A DNA stretch of 64,000 bases, from assembly GCA_963966185.1 (NCBI GenBank), contig CAWZYM010000280.1:434001-498000 (forward strand), written 5' to 3'. Positions 1 to 10,117 of this stretch are shown piece after piece. Every line of letters starts with the position of its first letter. Within the stretch, counting starts at the first letter, position 1. The DNA comes from Rhabditoides inermis (taxonomy: Eukaryota > Nematoda > Chromadorea > Rhabditida > Rhabditidae). The notes under the pieces were generated by a model. It was given only the letters and a program-made list of their open reading frames with translations, was not told where the DNA came from and ran no database searches. The position numbers were made by a program, and so were the translations under genes.

Positions 1-377
1 TATTCCGCAAGAGCAGCACTGGAAGCTGGCCTGACGCTTCTCGCGCTCGTTCTCTCCCTGGCGGTGCGACTCGATCTGGAATGGTCCGTTTATCTTTGAT
101 TTTCTGGTTCTCTCTCTCCTCTCTCCCTCTCTCCCTTCCTCCCTCTCCCTCCCTCCCTCTCTCTCTGTACCTTGGTGTACTCTCCGCGGAGGGTTTCGGC
201 GCGGGTGCGGCAGAAGTTGATCTCGTCCTGGAGGGAGGACTGCACGTTCTGCATGTACATGCACAGCATCGGCACAGCCACAATGGCGGTCAGCGTGGCG
301 ACTGTCGAGACGGCGACGCCGAAGAAGGCGAACTTCTTCACCTGCTCCGTCTCGTAAGCGTGCTTACCCTCAGACAT
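1..377 (-). CDS. Cuticle collagen A1 (5' part, runs off left edge)
   Basis: Structural collagen of the nematode cuticle, made as a type II membrane precursor. Exon 1 is 171-377 (69 codons) and exon 2 starts at 75 and leaves the window. The intron (76-170) has GT-AG ends and a pyrimidine/purine tract. Exon 1 encodes a short cytoplasmic head, a membrane segment (about residues 16-39) and the Col_cuticle_N region with the FCR.R pattern. Exon 2 begins with [10 protein letters not shown] and then the subtilisin-type cleavage site REKR, followed by a CCSCG cysteine cluster. Codons and promoter are nearly the same as those of the plus-strand gene at 8681-9624, as mirror images. The start ATG at 377 matches that copy. 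The family call is secure; the Gly-X-Y body cannot be seen here. Confidence 0.93.
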
Positions 378-455
378 CTAAAGTGGAACGATGAAGCAAG
401 TGTTACTAGAGAATGGAAGCAAACTCAAGTGATGTTTCAATCGCCGTTCGCACAC

Positions 456-463
456 CTTATATA
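456..463 (-). promoter_or_regulatory. TATA box of collagen A1
   Basis: TATATAAG on the minus strand, 79 bp before the ATG at 377. It is the exact mirror of the box at 8595-8602 before the inverted sister gene. Confidence 0.7.
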
Positions 464-698
464 GTAGGTGGTAGGGGTGATACCCTTTTTAGCGGGTGGA
501 AAGTGAAGAAAAAGTCGAGGTCGCGTCAATAGCTGCCCCGTTCGACGGCGAAAAAAGTGACAGATCTACGGTAGACAGTATCGCTCGCGCACAAATCTTT
601 CAAAACACAGTGTAGTCCCAAGCAGGAAATAATTTCAAGGTTACGATAGCGCCAATTCCGGCATTTTAACAGATGTTTGTTTTAACAGACGCAAAACT

Positions 699-1001
699 TT
701 GTCAGATTTGCGCCTTGTTCATAGCTATCTGTATGGTTTCGTAAACGCTCCCAATCCCTTCATGCTTGCAAATTCAAGATCATCATCATTGCGTTCGAAT
801 GGCTTGAAATTACAGAGTATCTCTAAGACCACCCTTAGCCAGAGTTTTATCACACATCGAGTAGTGAAATACTGGAATCTCTTACTCTTAGATTCAAATA
901 CAGTATGCCAATTTAAAAAGACGGACTTCAGAGTACGACTAGTGTCTTTTTTCACAAATAACTTATCTCGTTTTACTGTAGATGACCCCACCCGTATATA
1001 A
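699..1001 (+). mobile_element. Non-LTR retrotransposon remnant, RT C-terminal end
   Basis: A 100-codon frame ends in the pattern seen at the C-terminus of LINE polymerases: FITHRVVKYWNLL followed by a short charged segment (FKKTDFRVRL). No catalytic motifs remain, so this is a 3' fragment. The next about 250 bp look like a LINE 3' UTR. No clear tail or target duplication was found. Confidence 0.6.
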
Positions 1002-1009
1002 ATTGATTG

Positions 1010-1550
1010 CTCTCAGGCGACTAGGTAGCCCGAGTTTGATTCCTTTCTGTTCTGGACGGTTGAAGTAGTTTCTGTGTCTGTGTTTGAGATGACAACCCAT
1101 TCTATGCGCTCGTATGGGTGCCAATGGGCTCTGTCACAGTCTTCACTTTGTCCCTACTCACGGGTCTGACCGTTAGTTTGTTGGATGCTGTGTGTTGTGA
1201 TTTTGTGATTTCTGATTATGAATATAGACATTATTATGTTTGCTCACTGCGGTTGTTGAGATAATAATAGCCTGATTCCGACATACAATGTTATAGCATG
1301 ATGGGTTTTCTGGAAGCACACACAATCCTACAGTGGGGTATTGGGGCTCCTTGGCTGGAACAGTGCGGCGCGAGTCCTGACTGTTCATGGTAGATGGGCG
1401 TGAACTCGTGAACATCGCGAAGTGACCAGTTCCGGATGCGAGGGCGTGATAGAAGACCTTGAAAGACTGCCGCCGCCGATGGTAGGGCTCTCAAAGGGTG
1501 AGAGTGGGTTCACGCGCCCCACCGGGAGGTAGTGGATTTACTTAGGTAGA
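1010..1550. other. Non-coding stretch
   Basis: No gene seen. Contains a 28-bp string (about 1238-1265, beginning ctcactgcggttg) that recurs at about 2858 and 4142 inside the tandem repeat, so part of this stretch is repeat-derived. Confidence 0.5.
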
Positions 1551-1555
1551 ACAAT

Positions 1556-1628
1556 TGCCCGCGAGGTGAATCGAACCACCGATCGTGCGCTTAGCAAGTT
1601 ACGACGCTATCCACTTGATTAACCCGGC
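1556..1628 (-). tRNA. tRNA-like sequence, degenerate (tRNA pseudogene or SINE head)
   Basis: Read on the minus strand it has a D-arm-like AATCAAGTGGATAGCG block, a loop TTGCTAA (GCT would be the anticodon, Ser), and a B-box-like GGTTCGATT block. The acceptor pairing is poor and the anticodon stem has mismatches. I think it is a decayed tRNA or tRNA-derived SINE, not a working gene. Confidence 0.4.
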
Positions 1629-2039
1629 CCATTTTAACAGTTGTAATACTATCTGAGCAGTGAGTACTGTGAAGTTACAGTTGATATTTACGTTTTGTGG
1701 AATTGTGAATAATGCGTGAATTGTGAATTTTTTCAATTCGTTAATTAGGGGCGGCGCGCAGCGGCGCCCGTTTGTTTTGAGATGTGACGCGCGCAACACG
1801 CCACTCCCAAGGCACACACGATTTCTCTATTCTAATACAATATACTTAATTAGTGTGCGTTATTTGTTAGAATATCACTTTGTAAGACCTATGAGTATGA
1901 TTCGTGAAACCAATATCGGTTGCGGCATCCAAAAACCGCCCTCTCTTGCTCTCTCCCGCTTTGCCACTAAACGTGTTTACGACGGCGGCGGCGGCGGCGG
2001 CGACGACGGTGTGCATCACGTAAGCTCCGCCCACTGCAC

Positions 2040-2170
2040 TTTGCGCTCATTGGTCGCTCGGCTCTCTTGCGTGCGCACTCTGATTGGCTGAGCGCATGCC
2101 CCGCCCTTCGTTCACCCACTCTCGTGTCGGCTCGCCGTCCAGGCCACCGCCCCAGTTTTGGCGCGAAAAC
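2040..2170. promoter_or_regulatory. Promoter-like block: two CCAAT boxes and an E2F-like site (copy at 3324-3454)
   Basis: Two ATTGG (inverted CCAAT) motifs lie near 2049 and 2083. TTTTGGCGCGAAAA at 2156-2169 matches the E2F/DP consensus core TTTSGCGC and is palindromic. The same sites recur at +1,284. No coding region was found next to it, so any transcript it drives is unknown. Confidence 0.45.
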
Positions 2171-2396
2171 TGTGGGGGGAGGGGAGTGTGCGGAGCGGAG
2201 TGAGTGGGTAAGAGAGAGAGACGCGAAATAGCGCGTGTCAATGAGAGACTGGCATTGGCAGGCGCACGAGCGATTCGACAAAGCAGTGCGTTTCCATATT
2301 CAGGATACGTTTTCTAAAGTTTCGAATATGTATACATAACATGTTCGGCACATCAACCTGAAAAACAATTTCTTCGAAATTTGAGAAAAGGACATC

Positions 2397-2776
2397 CATT
2401 CTCTTTCGAAAAGTACACGAGTAAAGAGGAGTGGTTTGTTTTGATCTAATTCAACAAAAGCACATGCATAAAATCTCTTCGCAGCTGACTAAAATTTCAA
2501 AACAAACCTGCTCTTTCTGATCGATGAAAAATATAGTATGCACTATAATCGTGTCATACATTTTGTTGCAAGTTACTTGTTGGGATTAACAGTATCCTGA
2601 ATACCTGAACTCAACATGCTAACAAGAAAACAATTAGAGTTTTAAAACATCGTTCGAAAGAGCAGGTTTGTTTTGAAATTTTAGTCAGCTGCGAAGAGAT
2701 TTTATGCATGTGCTTTTGTTGAATTAGATCAAAACAAACCACTCCTCTTTACTCGTGTACTTTTCGAAAGAGAATG
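2397..2776. mobile_element. Foldback MITE, copy 1 (380 bp, 121-bp perfect arms)
   Basis: Arms 2397-2517 and 2656-2776 are perfect reverse complements, with a 138-bp loop. No ORF. The target duplication is unclear. The arm contains the core CAACAAAAGCACATGCAT and ends near ACAAACCTGCTC; both recur at 27.7 kb and 63.8 kb. Confidence 0.85.
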
Positions 2777-3049
2777 TCAATTCAGTTTATGATGTCATTG
2801 TTCAACGGACACCACTCAAGTTGTTGTCTTTCTGAATCATTTTCGAAATCTCTTTTCTCACTGCGGTTGTTGAGATAATAATAGTTTATCCATCATCAAA
2901 CAAAACGCACAAATACAGTTTAGTGTTAGTTGCGGTGTACCGATTAAGAACAAAGGGTAGTATAGCACAGTGACTACTGTGACAGTACCTTTCGACACCT
3001 AAACGTCCGAGAATAAAAGGTCCGTAAGTCCTAAAAACAGATGCAAGAC

Positions 3050-4333
3050 GCCCGTTTGTTTTGAGCTGTAACGCGCGCAACACGCCACTCCCAAGGCACA
3101 CACGATTTCTCTATTCTAATACAATATACTTAATTAGTGTGCGTTATTTGTTAGAATATCACTTTGTAAGACCTATGAGTATGATTCGTGAAACCAATAT
3201 CGGTTGCGGCATCCAAAAACCGCCCTCTCTTGCTCTCTCCCGCTTTGCCACTAAACGTGTTTACGACGGCGGCGGCGGCGGCGGCGACGACGGTGTGCAT
3301 CACGTAAGCTCCGCCCACTGCACTTTGCGCTCATTGGTCGCTCGGCTCTCTTGCGTGCGCACTCTGATTGGCTGAGCGCATGCCCCGCCCTTCGTTCACC
3401 CACTCTCGTGTCGGCTCGCCGTCCAGGCCACCGCCCCAGTTTTGGCGCGAAAACTGTGGGGGGAGGGGAGTGTGCGGAGCGGAGTGAGTGGGTAAGAGAG
3501 AGAGACGCGAAATAGCGCGTGTCAATGAGAGACTGGCATTGGCAGGCGCACGAGCGATTCGACAAAGCAGTGCGTTTCCATATTCAGGATACGTTTTCTA
3601 AAGTTTCGAATATGTATACATAACATGTTCGGCACATCAACCTGAAAAACAATTTCTTCGAAATTTGAGAAAAGGACATCCATTCTCTTTCGAAAAGTAC
3701 ACGAGTAAAGAGGAGTGGTTTGTTTTGATCTAATTCAACAAAAGCACATGCATAAAATCTCTTCGCAGCTGACTAAAATTTCAAAACAAACCTGCTCTTT
3801 CTGATCGATGAAAAATATAGTATGCACTATAATCGTGTCATACATTTTGTTGCAAGTTACTTGTTGGGATTAACAGTATCCTGAATACCTGAACTCAACA
3901 TGCTAACAAGAAAACAATTAGAGTTTTAAAACATCGTTCGAAAGAGCAGGTTTGTTTTGAAATTTTAGTCAGCTGCGAAGAGATTTTATGCATGTGCTTT
4001 TGTTGAATTAGATCAAAACAAACCACTCCTCTTTACTCGTGTACTTTTCGAAAGAGAATGTCAATTCAGTTTATGATGTCATTGTTCAACGGACACCACT
4101 CAAGTTGTTGTCTTTCTGAATCATTTTCGAAATCTCTTTTCTCACTGCGGTTGTTGAGATAATAATAGTTTATCCATCATCAAACAAAACGCACAAATAC
4201 AGTTTAGTGTTAGTTGCGGTGTACCGATTAAGAACAAAGGGTAGTATAGCACAGTGATTACTGTGACAGTACCTTTCGACACCTAAACGTCCGAGAATAA
4301 AAGGTCCGTAAGTCCTAAAAACAGATGCAAGAC
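3050..4333. repeat. Tandem duplication, unit 2 (1,284 bp)
   Basis: Second copy of 1766-3049, directly abutting it. Similarity stops sharply at 4333/4334, where unit 1 instead runs into unit 2. Confidence 0.92.
3681..4060. mobile_element. Foldback MITE, copy 2 (inside tandem unit 2)
   Basis: Same element as 2397-2776, carried along by the 1,284-bp tandem duplication rather than by a separate insertion. Confidence 0.85.
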
Positions 4334-4679
4334 TTTCTAGTGAGCGAAGAGAAGGAGCCAATCACTTCAGGGCACTTTGTGTGTTAGAGAGCAATAGAAT
4401 TACATACGAGTGGGATCATGAATAGTGAAACGTGATCGCAGATTGTGTTATTCAACCTCTTTTCTCCTACGTAGTATCTCTATCTACAGTATGTGTCTCA
4501 CATAGTATCTCGTTTCTCCCGTTTCTCACATCTCTCTCTCTCTCTCTCTCTCTCTCTATTTCGTTAGGAAGCAAACTCTTTGACTGCGGCATCGTTTTTC
4601 GAGCGACCTTCAAGCCGCACTATCACAGTGTCATGATCTGCATGTTCACAAAGTATATATAGTATGTGATGTACAAAGC
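4334..4679. other. Intergenic; (CT)n at about 4531-4558
   Basis: No gene seen. One short CT microsatellite. Confidence 0.5.
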
Positions 4680-4685
4680 TTTATT
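4680..4685 (-). terminator. Poly(A) signal of collagen A3
   Basis: AATAAA on the minus strand, 55 bp past the stop codon of the collagen at 4740-5672. Confidence 0.6.
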
Positions 4686-4739
4686 CCTGAGGCAAGCTTA
4701 TAAAACTCATGAAAATACAGAGGGGTAAGAGGCTTGGAT

Positions 4740-5672
4740 TTAATATCCAGGGGCGGTGCGGGGAGGGGGGCAGTGGTCGCAGCTTCCCCTGGCTCCGTCG
4801 TTTCCGGGGGCTCCGTCCTGTCCGGGGGCTCCGGGGGCTCCGGGGGCTCCGTCCTGTCCAGCGTCTCCCTGGGGTCCGGGCTGTCCAGCCTGTCCGTTGT
4901 TTCCGGGGCGTCCGTCGGGTCCGGGGGGTCCCTGAGGTCCGGGGGCTCCGGGGGCTCCGGGGGCTCCAGCGGGAGAGGGAACGGTCTTGGTCTGTCCGGG
5001 GGCTCCGGGGGCTCCGGGCTGTCCGTCGTTTCCGGGGGCTCCAGCGGGTCCCTGGGGTCCGGGAGCTCCGGGCTGTCCGGGGCGTCCGTCGGGTCCGGCC
5101 TCTCCGGGGGCTCCGGGCTGTCCGTTGGGTCCCTTGGGTCCGGCGTTTCCGGGGGCTCCGGGGGGTCCGGCGGGGCAGTCGAAGCAGAAGTCATCGGCGG
5201 TGGGGACAGCGGTGTTGTCAGAGGCGTCGGGTCCGGGGGCTCCGGCGTTTCCGGGGCGTCCGTCGTTTCCGGGGGCTCCCTCCTGTCCGGGGGCTCCGGC
5301 GGGTCCGGCGGCTCCAATTCCGCAAGAGCAGCACTGGAAGCTGGCCTGACGCTTCTCGCGCTCGTTCTCTCCCTGGCGGTGCGACTCGATCTGGAATGGT
5401 CCGTTTATCTTTGATTCACATTCACTGGTTCTCCCTCTCCCTCTCTCCCTCTCTTCCTCTCTCTCTACCTTAGTGTACTCTCCGCGGAGGGTCTCGGCGC
5501 GGGTGCGGCAGAAGTTGATCTCGTCCTGGAGGGAGGACTGCACGTTCTGCATGTACATGCACAGCATCGGCACAGCCACAATGGCGGTCAGCGTGGCGAC
5601 CGTCGAGACGGCGACGCCGAAGAAGGCGAACTTCTTCACCTGCTCCGTCTCGTAGCAACGCTTGGACTCCAT
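4740..5672 (-). CDS. Cuticle collagen A3
   Basis: Nematode cuticle collagen of 284 aa. Exon 1 is 5469-5672 (68 codons), the intron 5391-5468, and exon 2 4740-5390. The N-terminus ([10 protein letters not shown]) differs from the sister genes, but the membrane segment and Col_cuticle_N region are the same. After the junction come the cleavage site REKR, a CCSCG cluster, Gly-X-Y blocks with the FCFDC interruption, and the end [13 protein letters not shown]. The exon 2 protein appears identical to that of the gene at 8681-9624, whereas introns and flanks differ, which suggests gene conversion. Gly is nearly always GGA and Pro CCC, as expected of a highly expressed gene. The long frames antisense to it are mirror artefacts of the repeat. 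Confidence 0.96.
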   Translation of the reverse strand: MESKRCYETEQVKKFAFFGVAVSTVATLTAIVAVPMLCMYMQNVQSSLQDEINFCRTRAETLRGEYTKVEREEERERGRGRTSECESKINGPFQIESHRQGENEREKRQASFQCCSCGIGAAGPAGAPGQEGAPGNDGRPGNAGAPGPDASDNTAVPTADDFCFDCPAGPPGAPGNAGPKGPNGQPGAPGEAGPDGRPGQPGAPGPQGPAGAPGNDGQPGAPGAPGQTKTVPSPAGAPGAPGAPGPQGPPGPDGRPGNNGQAGQPGPQGDAGQDGAPGAPGAPGQDGAPGNDGARGSCDHCPPPRTAPGY

Positions 5673-5806
5673 TACCTAGAACGTGGCCAAATGATATGCT
5701 GCGACAAACCGATAGTGGTAAACGAAAACGGCAAAGGGATAAGAGAAGTGAGCTGGGTTGACCGGTGGCGAGTAGAGTAGTGTGGCTCTGACCTTGCGCT
5801 GCTACG

Positions 5807-5814
5807 CTTTTATA
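5807..5814 (-). promoter_or_regulatory. TATA box of collagen A3
   Basis: TATAAAAG on the minus strand, 135 bp before the ATG at 5672. Confidence 0.65.
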
Positions 5815-6520
5815 CCGCCGCTGCTACACTTTCAGCAGCGGGCGGGATCTAAACTGAACTGGTAAGCGAAAAGCGTTTGGAAAAAGTGGAGAAATGGGGA
5901 GATATCAAGGCGAATGACATTGAAATTCCGCCGCGCTAGTACGATCACTCGGACTTTGTGATTGGTGTTCGAATGGAGTAAATGAGGTTTCGGGGTTGAT
6001 AGTAGTTGATAGATAGTCAATTTGTGCCAGACGGTCAATGTCATTCACATCAGTCGGGATATAGAGCGAGACGGAGAAAAGCAGAGGCGACACTCGATTA
6101 TATGAATTACCTCACGCCTTTGTGGCGTCGAATGTGATTTGTGTGAAAGGTGGTGCGGCAAGGTTGCCGAGTTGCAGTAAACACTCCACGCAACAAGTTC
6201 AGTTTTAAGTTCACCACTAACCACTACTATTTCATTCACCTTTCAATTAGTAGTGGATGGGTTGGTAGGCGTACTATGGAAAACTATTACTAAACACACA
6301 AACTTGCGGCAATAACTCTCAAAAAAGCGAGTTTGTTCTGTTTTGCAGTGTCCGCAATCGTTCTTCTCTCTCAATGAGTGGTGCATGATCTGAAATCTGA
6401 TTTCTCTTTCGTGCTTCTCTCGCATCCAGGGCCGGATTTCAGGACCCTACCCCGCCTTTTTTGCACTCTGCATCTCGTGGCTTTTTGGCGAGTTTTCCCG
6501 ACGTCCCGCCCAGCCACTGG
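5815..6520. other. Divergent intergenic region between collagens A3 and A4
   Basis: About 0.7 kb between two divergently transcribed collagen genes, so it must hold both upstream regions. A TATA-like TACAAAAG at about 6526-6533 precedes A4. No gene seen. Confidence 0.5.
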
Positions 6521-6632
6521 ATGCGTACAAAAGCCGGGCGGCCAGGATGCAGCTTCACCCCTTTCCATCCTCTTCTCTCTTGCTTATCATTTAAGTATAC
6601 TTTAGAATAGAAGTGTACTTTAGGTGTTCAGG

Positions 6633-6876
6633 ATGAGCGAGCTGAAGGGGAAGCTGCTCGAGGCTGAGCAGGTGAAGAAGTTCGCCTTCTTCGGCGTCGC
6701 CGTCTCGACGGTCGCCACGCTGACCGCCATTGTGGCTGTGCCGATGCTGTGCATGTACATGCAGAACGTGCAGTCCTCCCTCCAAGACGAGATCAACTTC
6801 TGCCGCACCCGCGCTGACTCGCTCAAGGGAGAGTACACCAAGGTAAGAGTGGACTCTTCCCCCCTTTCTCTCTTGC

Positions 6877-6917
<41 letters not shown>

Positions 6918-7602
6918 TTCTCTTTCTTTCTCTTCACATTCCTCGTTCCAGCTGGATTCGTTCCGCGTTGGAGAGAAGGAGCGCGAGAAGCGTCAGTCTT
7001 CCTACCAGTGCTGCTCTTGCGGAATTGGAGGCGCCGGACCCGTGGGACAGCCTGGACAGGACGGACAGCCCGGAAACGACGGACGCCCCGGACAGCCCGG
7101 ACCCCCTGGACCCGATGCCACCAACGACAACGCTATGCCCAAGCCTGAGGACTTCTGCTTCGAGTGCCCCGCCGGACCCGTCGGAGCCCCCGGAAACGCC
7201 GGACCCAAGGGACCTCCCGGAGAGCCCGGACAGCCCGGAGACCAGGGACCTAACGGACGCCCTGGAGCCCCCGGAGCCCCCGGACCTCAGGGACCCCCCG
7301 GAACCCCCGGAAACGACGGACAGCCTGGAAACAACGGACTTCCCGGACAGGTCCGCACTGTGCCCTCTCCTCCTGGACCCCCCGGACAGCCCGGAGAGCA
7401 GGGACCTCAGGGACCCCCCGGACCCGACGGACGCCCCGGAAACCCAGGAGCCAACGGAGGACCCGGAGCCCAGGGAGAGCCCGGAGTCGACGGAGCCCCC
7501 GGAAAGCCCGGAGAGCCCGGACTCCAGGGAGCGCCCGGACAGGACGGAGCCAAGGGAAGCTGCGACCACTGCCCCCCTCCCCGCACCGCCCCCGGATACT
7601 AA
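6633..7602 (+). CDS. Cuticle collagen A4
   Basis: Cuticle collagen of 286 aa. Exon 1 is 6633-6842 (70 codons), the intron 6843-6951 (CT-rich), and exon 2 6952-7602. I start at ATG 6633 (MSELKGK) because it directly follows a good splice acceptor (gtgttcag), probably a trans-splice site; the longer frame opens with GTG. It has the membrane segment, the Col_cuticle_N region, the REKR cleavage site, CCSCG, Gly-X-Y blocks broken by FCFECPAG, and the [13 protein letters not shown] end. With the gene at 11033-11974 it forms a sub-pair ([10 protein letters not shown] after the cysteines). It is transcribed divergently from A3. Confidence 0.96.
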
Positions 7603-7687
7603 TGGGTGTCTCCTCTTTCCTCGCCCACTGTACGATACTCCCCCACAAATCTCGCATATCACGCAATATGTGCCACAACATGACCAC

Positions 7688-7693
7688 AATAAA
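7688..7693 (+). terminator. Poly(A) signal of collagen A4
   Basis: AATAAA 86 bp past the stop codon. Confidence 0.6.
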
Positions 7694-7699
7694 TTATTA

Positions 7700-8124
7700 T
7701 TATTCATGTTCGAGTTTGCACTTTTCCGCATGATGCTAACGAATAAGCGGGCAGAACGGGATTCCGAGCGAACTGAATTTTGTAGACAGTTTTCTCTGGC
7801 GGCGAGCGCGCCGCCATTTTTGATTCGCCTGTTCCGAGCCAAGTTCAAGCTGGAATCCAGATCTAGCCGAGGCATTGATATTGATAACGTCTCTCATGCA
7901 AATCAATCTTTGAAGGGAGCCGTTTTTGCCCCGGCCCACAAACGTCTCTGTCTATGAAACTCTCAAGCTAGGTCGGCAATTGGGGGGTTTTTGTTTTCTT
8001 CTAGTGTGCCCGTGTTTTTTTCATTTTTATCTGAGATGAGTGTAGATCAAGAAACTGTGATAGCGCGGCTTGAAGGTCACTCGAGACGTGCGGCTGAAAT
8101 CACAAAGTACGCTCGCCGAGTAGA

Positions 8125-8160
<36 letters not shown>

Positions 8161-8394
8161 GTTTCATACTATTTCGAGAGCCGCCACAGCGGCAGTGAAA
8201 AGATAGATCTTGGAAGCGATTTTGGAAGTAAACAACATGAGTGAAGGCCGAAGGACAGGGAAGGGAATAGGCTGAACTGGCACAAATATATTTGAAAAGT
8301 CCACTATTGTCTATTCACACAGAATCCATTTCACATACACTTATCAACTGTAATTTTACAGTACTCAGGAAGTATCAGAACAGTTATCATGCCA
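7700..8394. other. Intergenic; (GA)n at about 8131-8157
   Basis: No gene seen. A GC-rich imperfect palindrome lies near 7799-7817 and a GA microsatellite near 8140. Confidence 0.5.
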
Positions 8395-9058
8395 GAATCG
8401 ACGTTATCGTAACCTTGAAACTGTTTCCTGCTTGGGATTACACAGTGTTTTGAAAGATTTGTGCGCGAGCGATACTGTCTACCGTAGATCTGTCTGTGCA
8501 CTTTTTTCGCCGTCGAACGGGGCAGCTATTGACGCGACCTCGACTTTTTCTTCACTTTCCACCCGCTAAAAAAGGTATCACCCCTACCACCTACTATATA
8601 AGGTGTGCGAACGGCGATTGAAACATCACTTGAGTTTGCTTCTCTTCTCTTGTAACACTTGCTTCATCGTTCCACTTTAGATGTCTGAGGGTAAGCACGC
8701 TTACGAGACGGAGCAGGTGAAGAAGTTCGCCTTCTTCGGCGTCGCCGTCTCGACGGTCGCCACGCTGACCGCCATTGTGGCTGTGCCGATGCTGTGCATG
8801 TACATGCAGAACGTGCAGTCCTCCCTCCAGGACGAGATCAACTTCTGCCGCACCCGCGCCGAGACCCTCCGCGGAGAGTACACCAAGGTACAGAGAGAGG
8901 GAGAGAGGGAGGGAGAGGGAGGGAGAGAGGGAGAGAGATAACCAGAGAATCAGAGATAAACGGACCATTCCAGATCGAGTCGCACCGCCAGGGAGAGAAC
9001 GAGCGCGAGAAGCGTCAGGCCAGCTTCCAGTGCTGCTCTTGCGGAATTGGAGCCGCCG
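8395..9058. repeat. Right arm of inverted duplication (collagen A5 + promoter)
   Basis: Mirror of 1-660; see that entry. The arm probably extends further through exon 2, but its partner lies outside the window. Confidence 0.85.
8595..8602 (+). promoter_or_regulatory. TATA box of collagen A5
   Basis: TATATAAG 79 bp before the ATG at 8681, mirrored exactly in collagen A1. Confidence 0.75.
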
Positions 9059-9624
9059 GACCCGCTGGAGCCCCCGGACAGGAGGGAGCCCCCGGAAACG
9101 ACGGACGCCCCGGAAACGCCGGAGCCCCCGGACCCGACGCCTCTGACAACACCGCTGTCCCCACCGCCGATGACTTCTGCTTCGACTGCCCCGCCGGACC
9201 CCCCGGAGCCCCCGGAAACGCCGGACCCAAGGGACCCAACGGACAGCCCGGAGCCCCCGGAGAGGCCGGACCCGACGGACGCCCCGGACAGCCCGGAGCC
9301 CCCGGACCCCAGGGACCCGCTGGAGCCCCCGGAAACGACGGACAGCCCGGAGCCCCCGGAGCCCCCGGACAGACCAAGACCGTTCCCTCTCCCGCTGGAG
9401 CCCCCGGAGCCCCCGGAGCCCCCGGACCTCAGGGACCCCCCGGACCCGACGGACGCCCCGGAAACAACGGACAGGCTGGACAGCCCGGACCCCAGGGAGA
9501 CGCTGGACAGGACGGAGCCCCCGGAGCCCCCGGAGCCCCCGGACAGGACGGAGCCCCCGGAAACGACGGAGCCAGGGGAAGCTGCGACCACTGCCCCCCT
9601 CCCCGCACCGCCCCCGGATACTAA
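8681..9624 (+). CDS. Cuticle collagen A5
   Basis: Cuticle collagen of 285 aa. Exon 1 is 8681-8887 (69 codons), the intron 8888-8973 (GA-rich), and exon 2 8974-9624. A membrane segment lies at about 16-39, the REKR cleavage site at 80-83, cysteines at 89, 90 and 92, the FCFDC interruption at 137-141, and the terminal CDHC at 273-276 before PPPRTAPGY. The Gly-X-Y blocks are dominated by GAPGAPG and GPDGRPG. The ATG directly follows a splice acceptor (ccactttag), so trans-splicing is likely. It is the complete inverted counterpart of the partial gene at 1-377; its exon 2 matches that of A3. Confidence 0.97.
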
Positions 9625-9661
9625 ACTCCTCACAAACTCTGTCCCTCTTCGGACTCTCAGG

Positions 9662-9667
9662 AATAAA
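9662..9667 (+). terminator. Poly(A) signal of collagen A5
   Basis: AATAAA 38 bp past the stop codon. Confidence 0.6.
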
Positions 9668-9669
9668 CG

Positions 9670-10058
9670 CATTCATTCACAATTTGCAAGATTGCCTCGT
9701 TTTACAAGGGTCCGATTTTCTGGGTGGTCGGAATGTGTCGGATTTGGATGGTTTTGCGTCATAATAGGTGCGTTCGATCAGTGAGAAGGCCAGAAAACAG
9801 GCTGCGGGATAAGGAAATGGGGACTGCTGTGTGGGTGTGGGTGTCTCTTTACCCAGAAGCGAGAGCGCCGGCGCTTAAAAAAAGGTGTGGATGTGCAAAC
9901 AATACGGATACTGTGCCTACCGTATCCCCAATGATAACTATTTTCTGCGAAATGATAGCATTTGGTGTGTATTAGGGAGATGATAATAGATTATCTGATA
10001 AGAGTAAGACTTTCACTGGCGCCACACTTTCACCCGTGGTGTGTGTGTGGCCTTGACG

Positions 10059-10117
<59 letters not shown>

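Larger units (their letters stand above)
1..660. repeat. Left arm of inverted duplication (collagen A1 + promoter)
   Basis: Reverse complement of about 8395-9058. Positions map as x to 9058-x with no indel between the ATG and the TATA box, so the coding start, leader and about 280 bp upstream are shared. Similarity fades near 650 (left) and 8395 (right). The arm continues beyond the left edge. Confidence 0.85.
1766..3049. repeat. Tandem duplication, unit 1 (1,284 bp)
   Basis: Nearly identical to 3050-4333 at a constant offset of 1,284 bp; only a few substitutions were seen (for example near 1780/3064 and 2972/4256). The unit has no convincing ORF. It holds a GC-rich promoter-like block (1980-2280) and one foldback element (2397-2776). 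Frames of 60-104 codons inside it are low-complexity (Arg runs from CGG repeats) and are not called. Confidence 0.92.

Noticed and set aside
2180..2281. Arg-rich frames in the tandem repeat (104 codons)
   Set aside because: They come from CGG-type repeats and GC-rich promoter-like sequence, and are duplicated only because the DNA is.
4709..5473. Long plus-strand frames across collagen A3 (and similar antisense frames at 6934-7875, 8594-9676, 12548-13753, 15542-16822)
   Set aside because: They are shadows of Gly-X-Y coding repeats: Arg/Gly/Ser or Glu/Pro-rich, without domains, and opposite to or out of frame with the spliced collagen genes.
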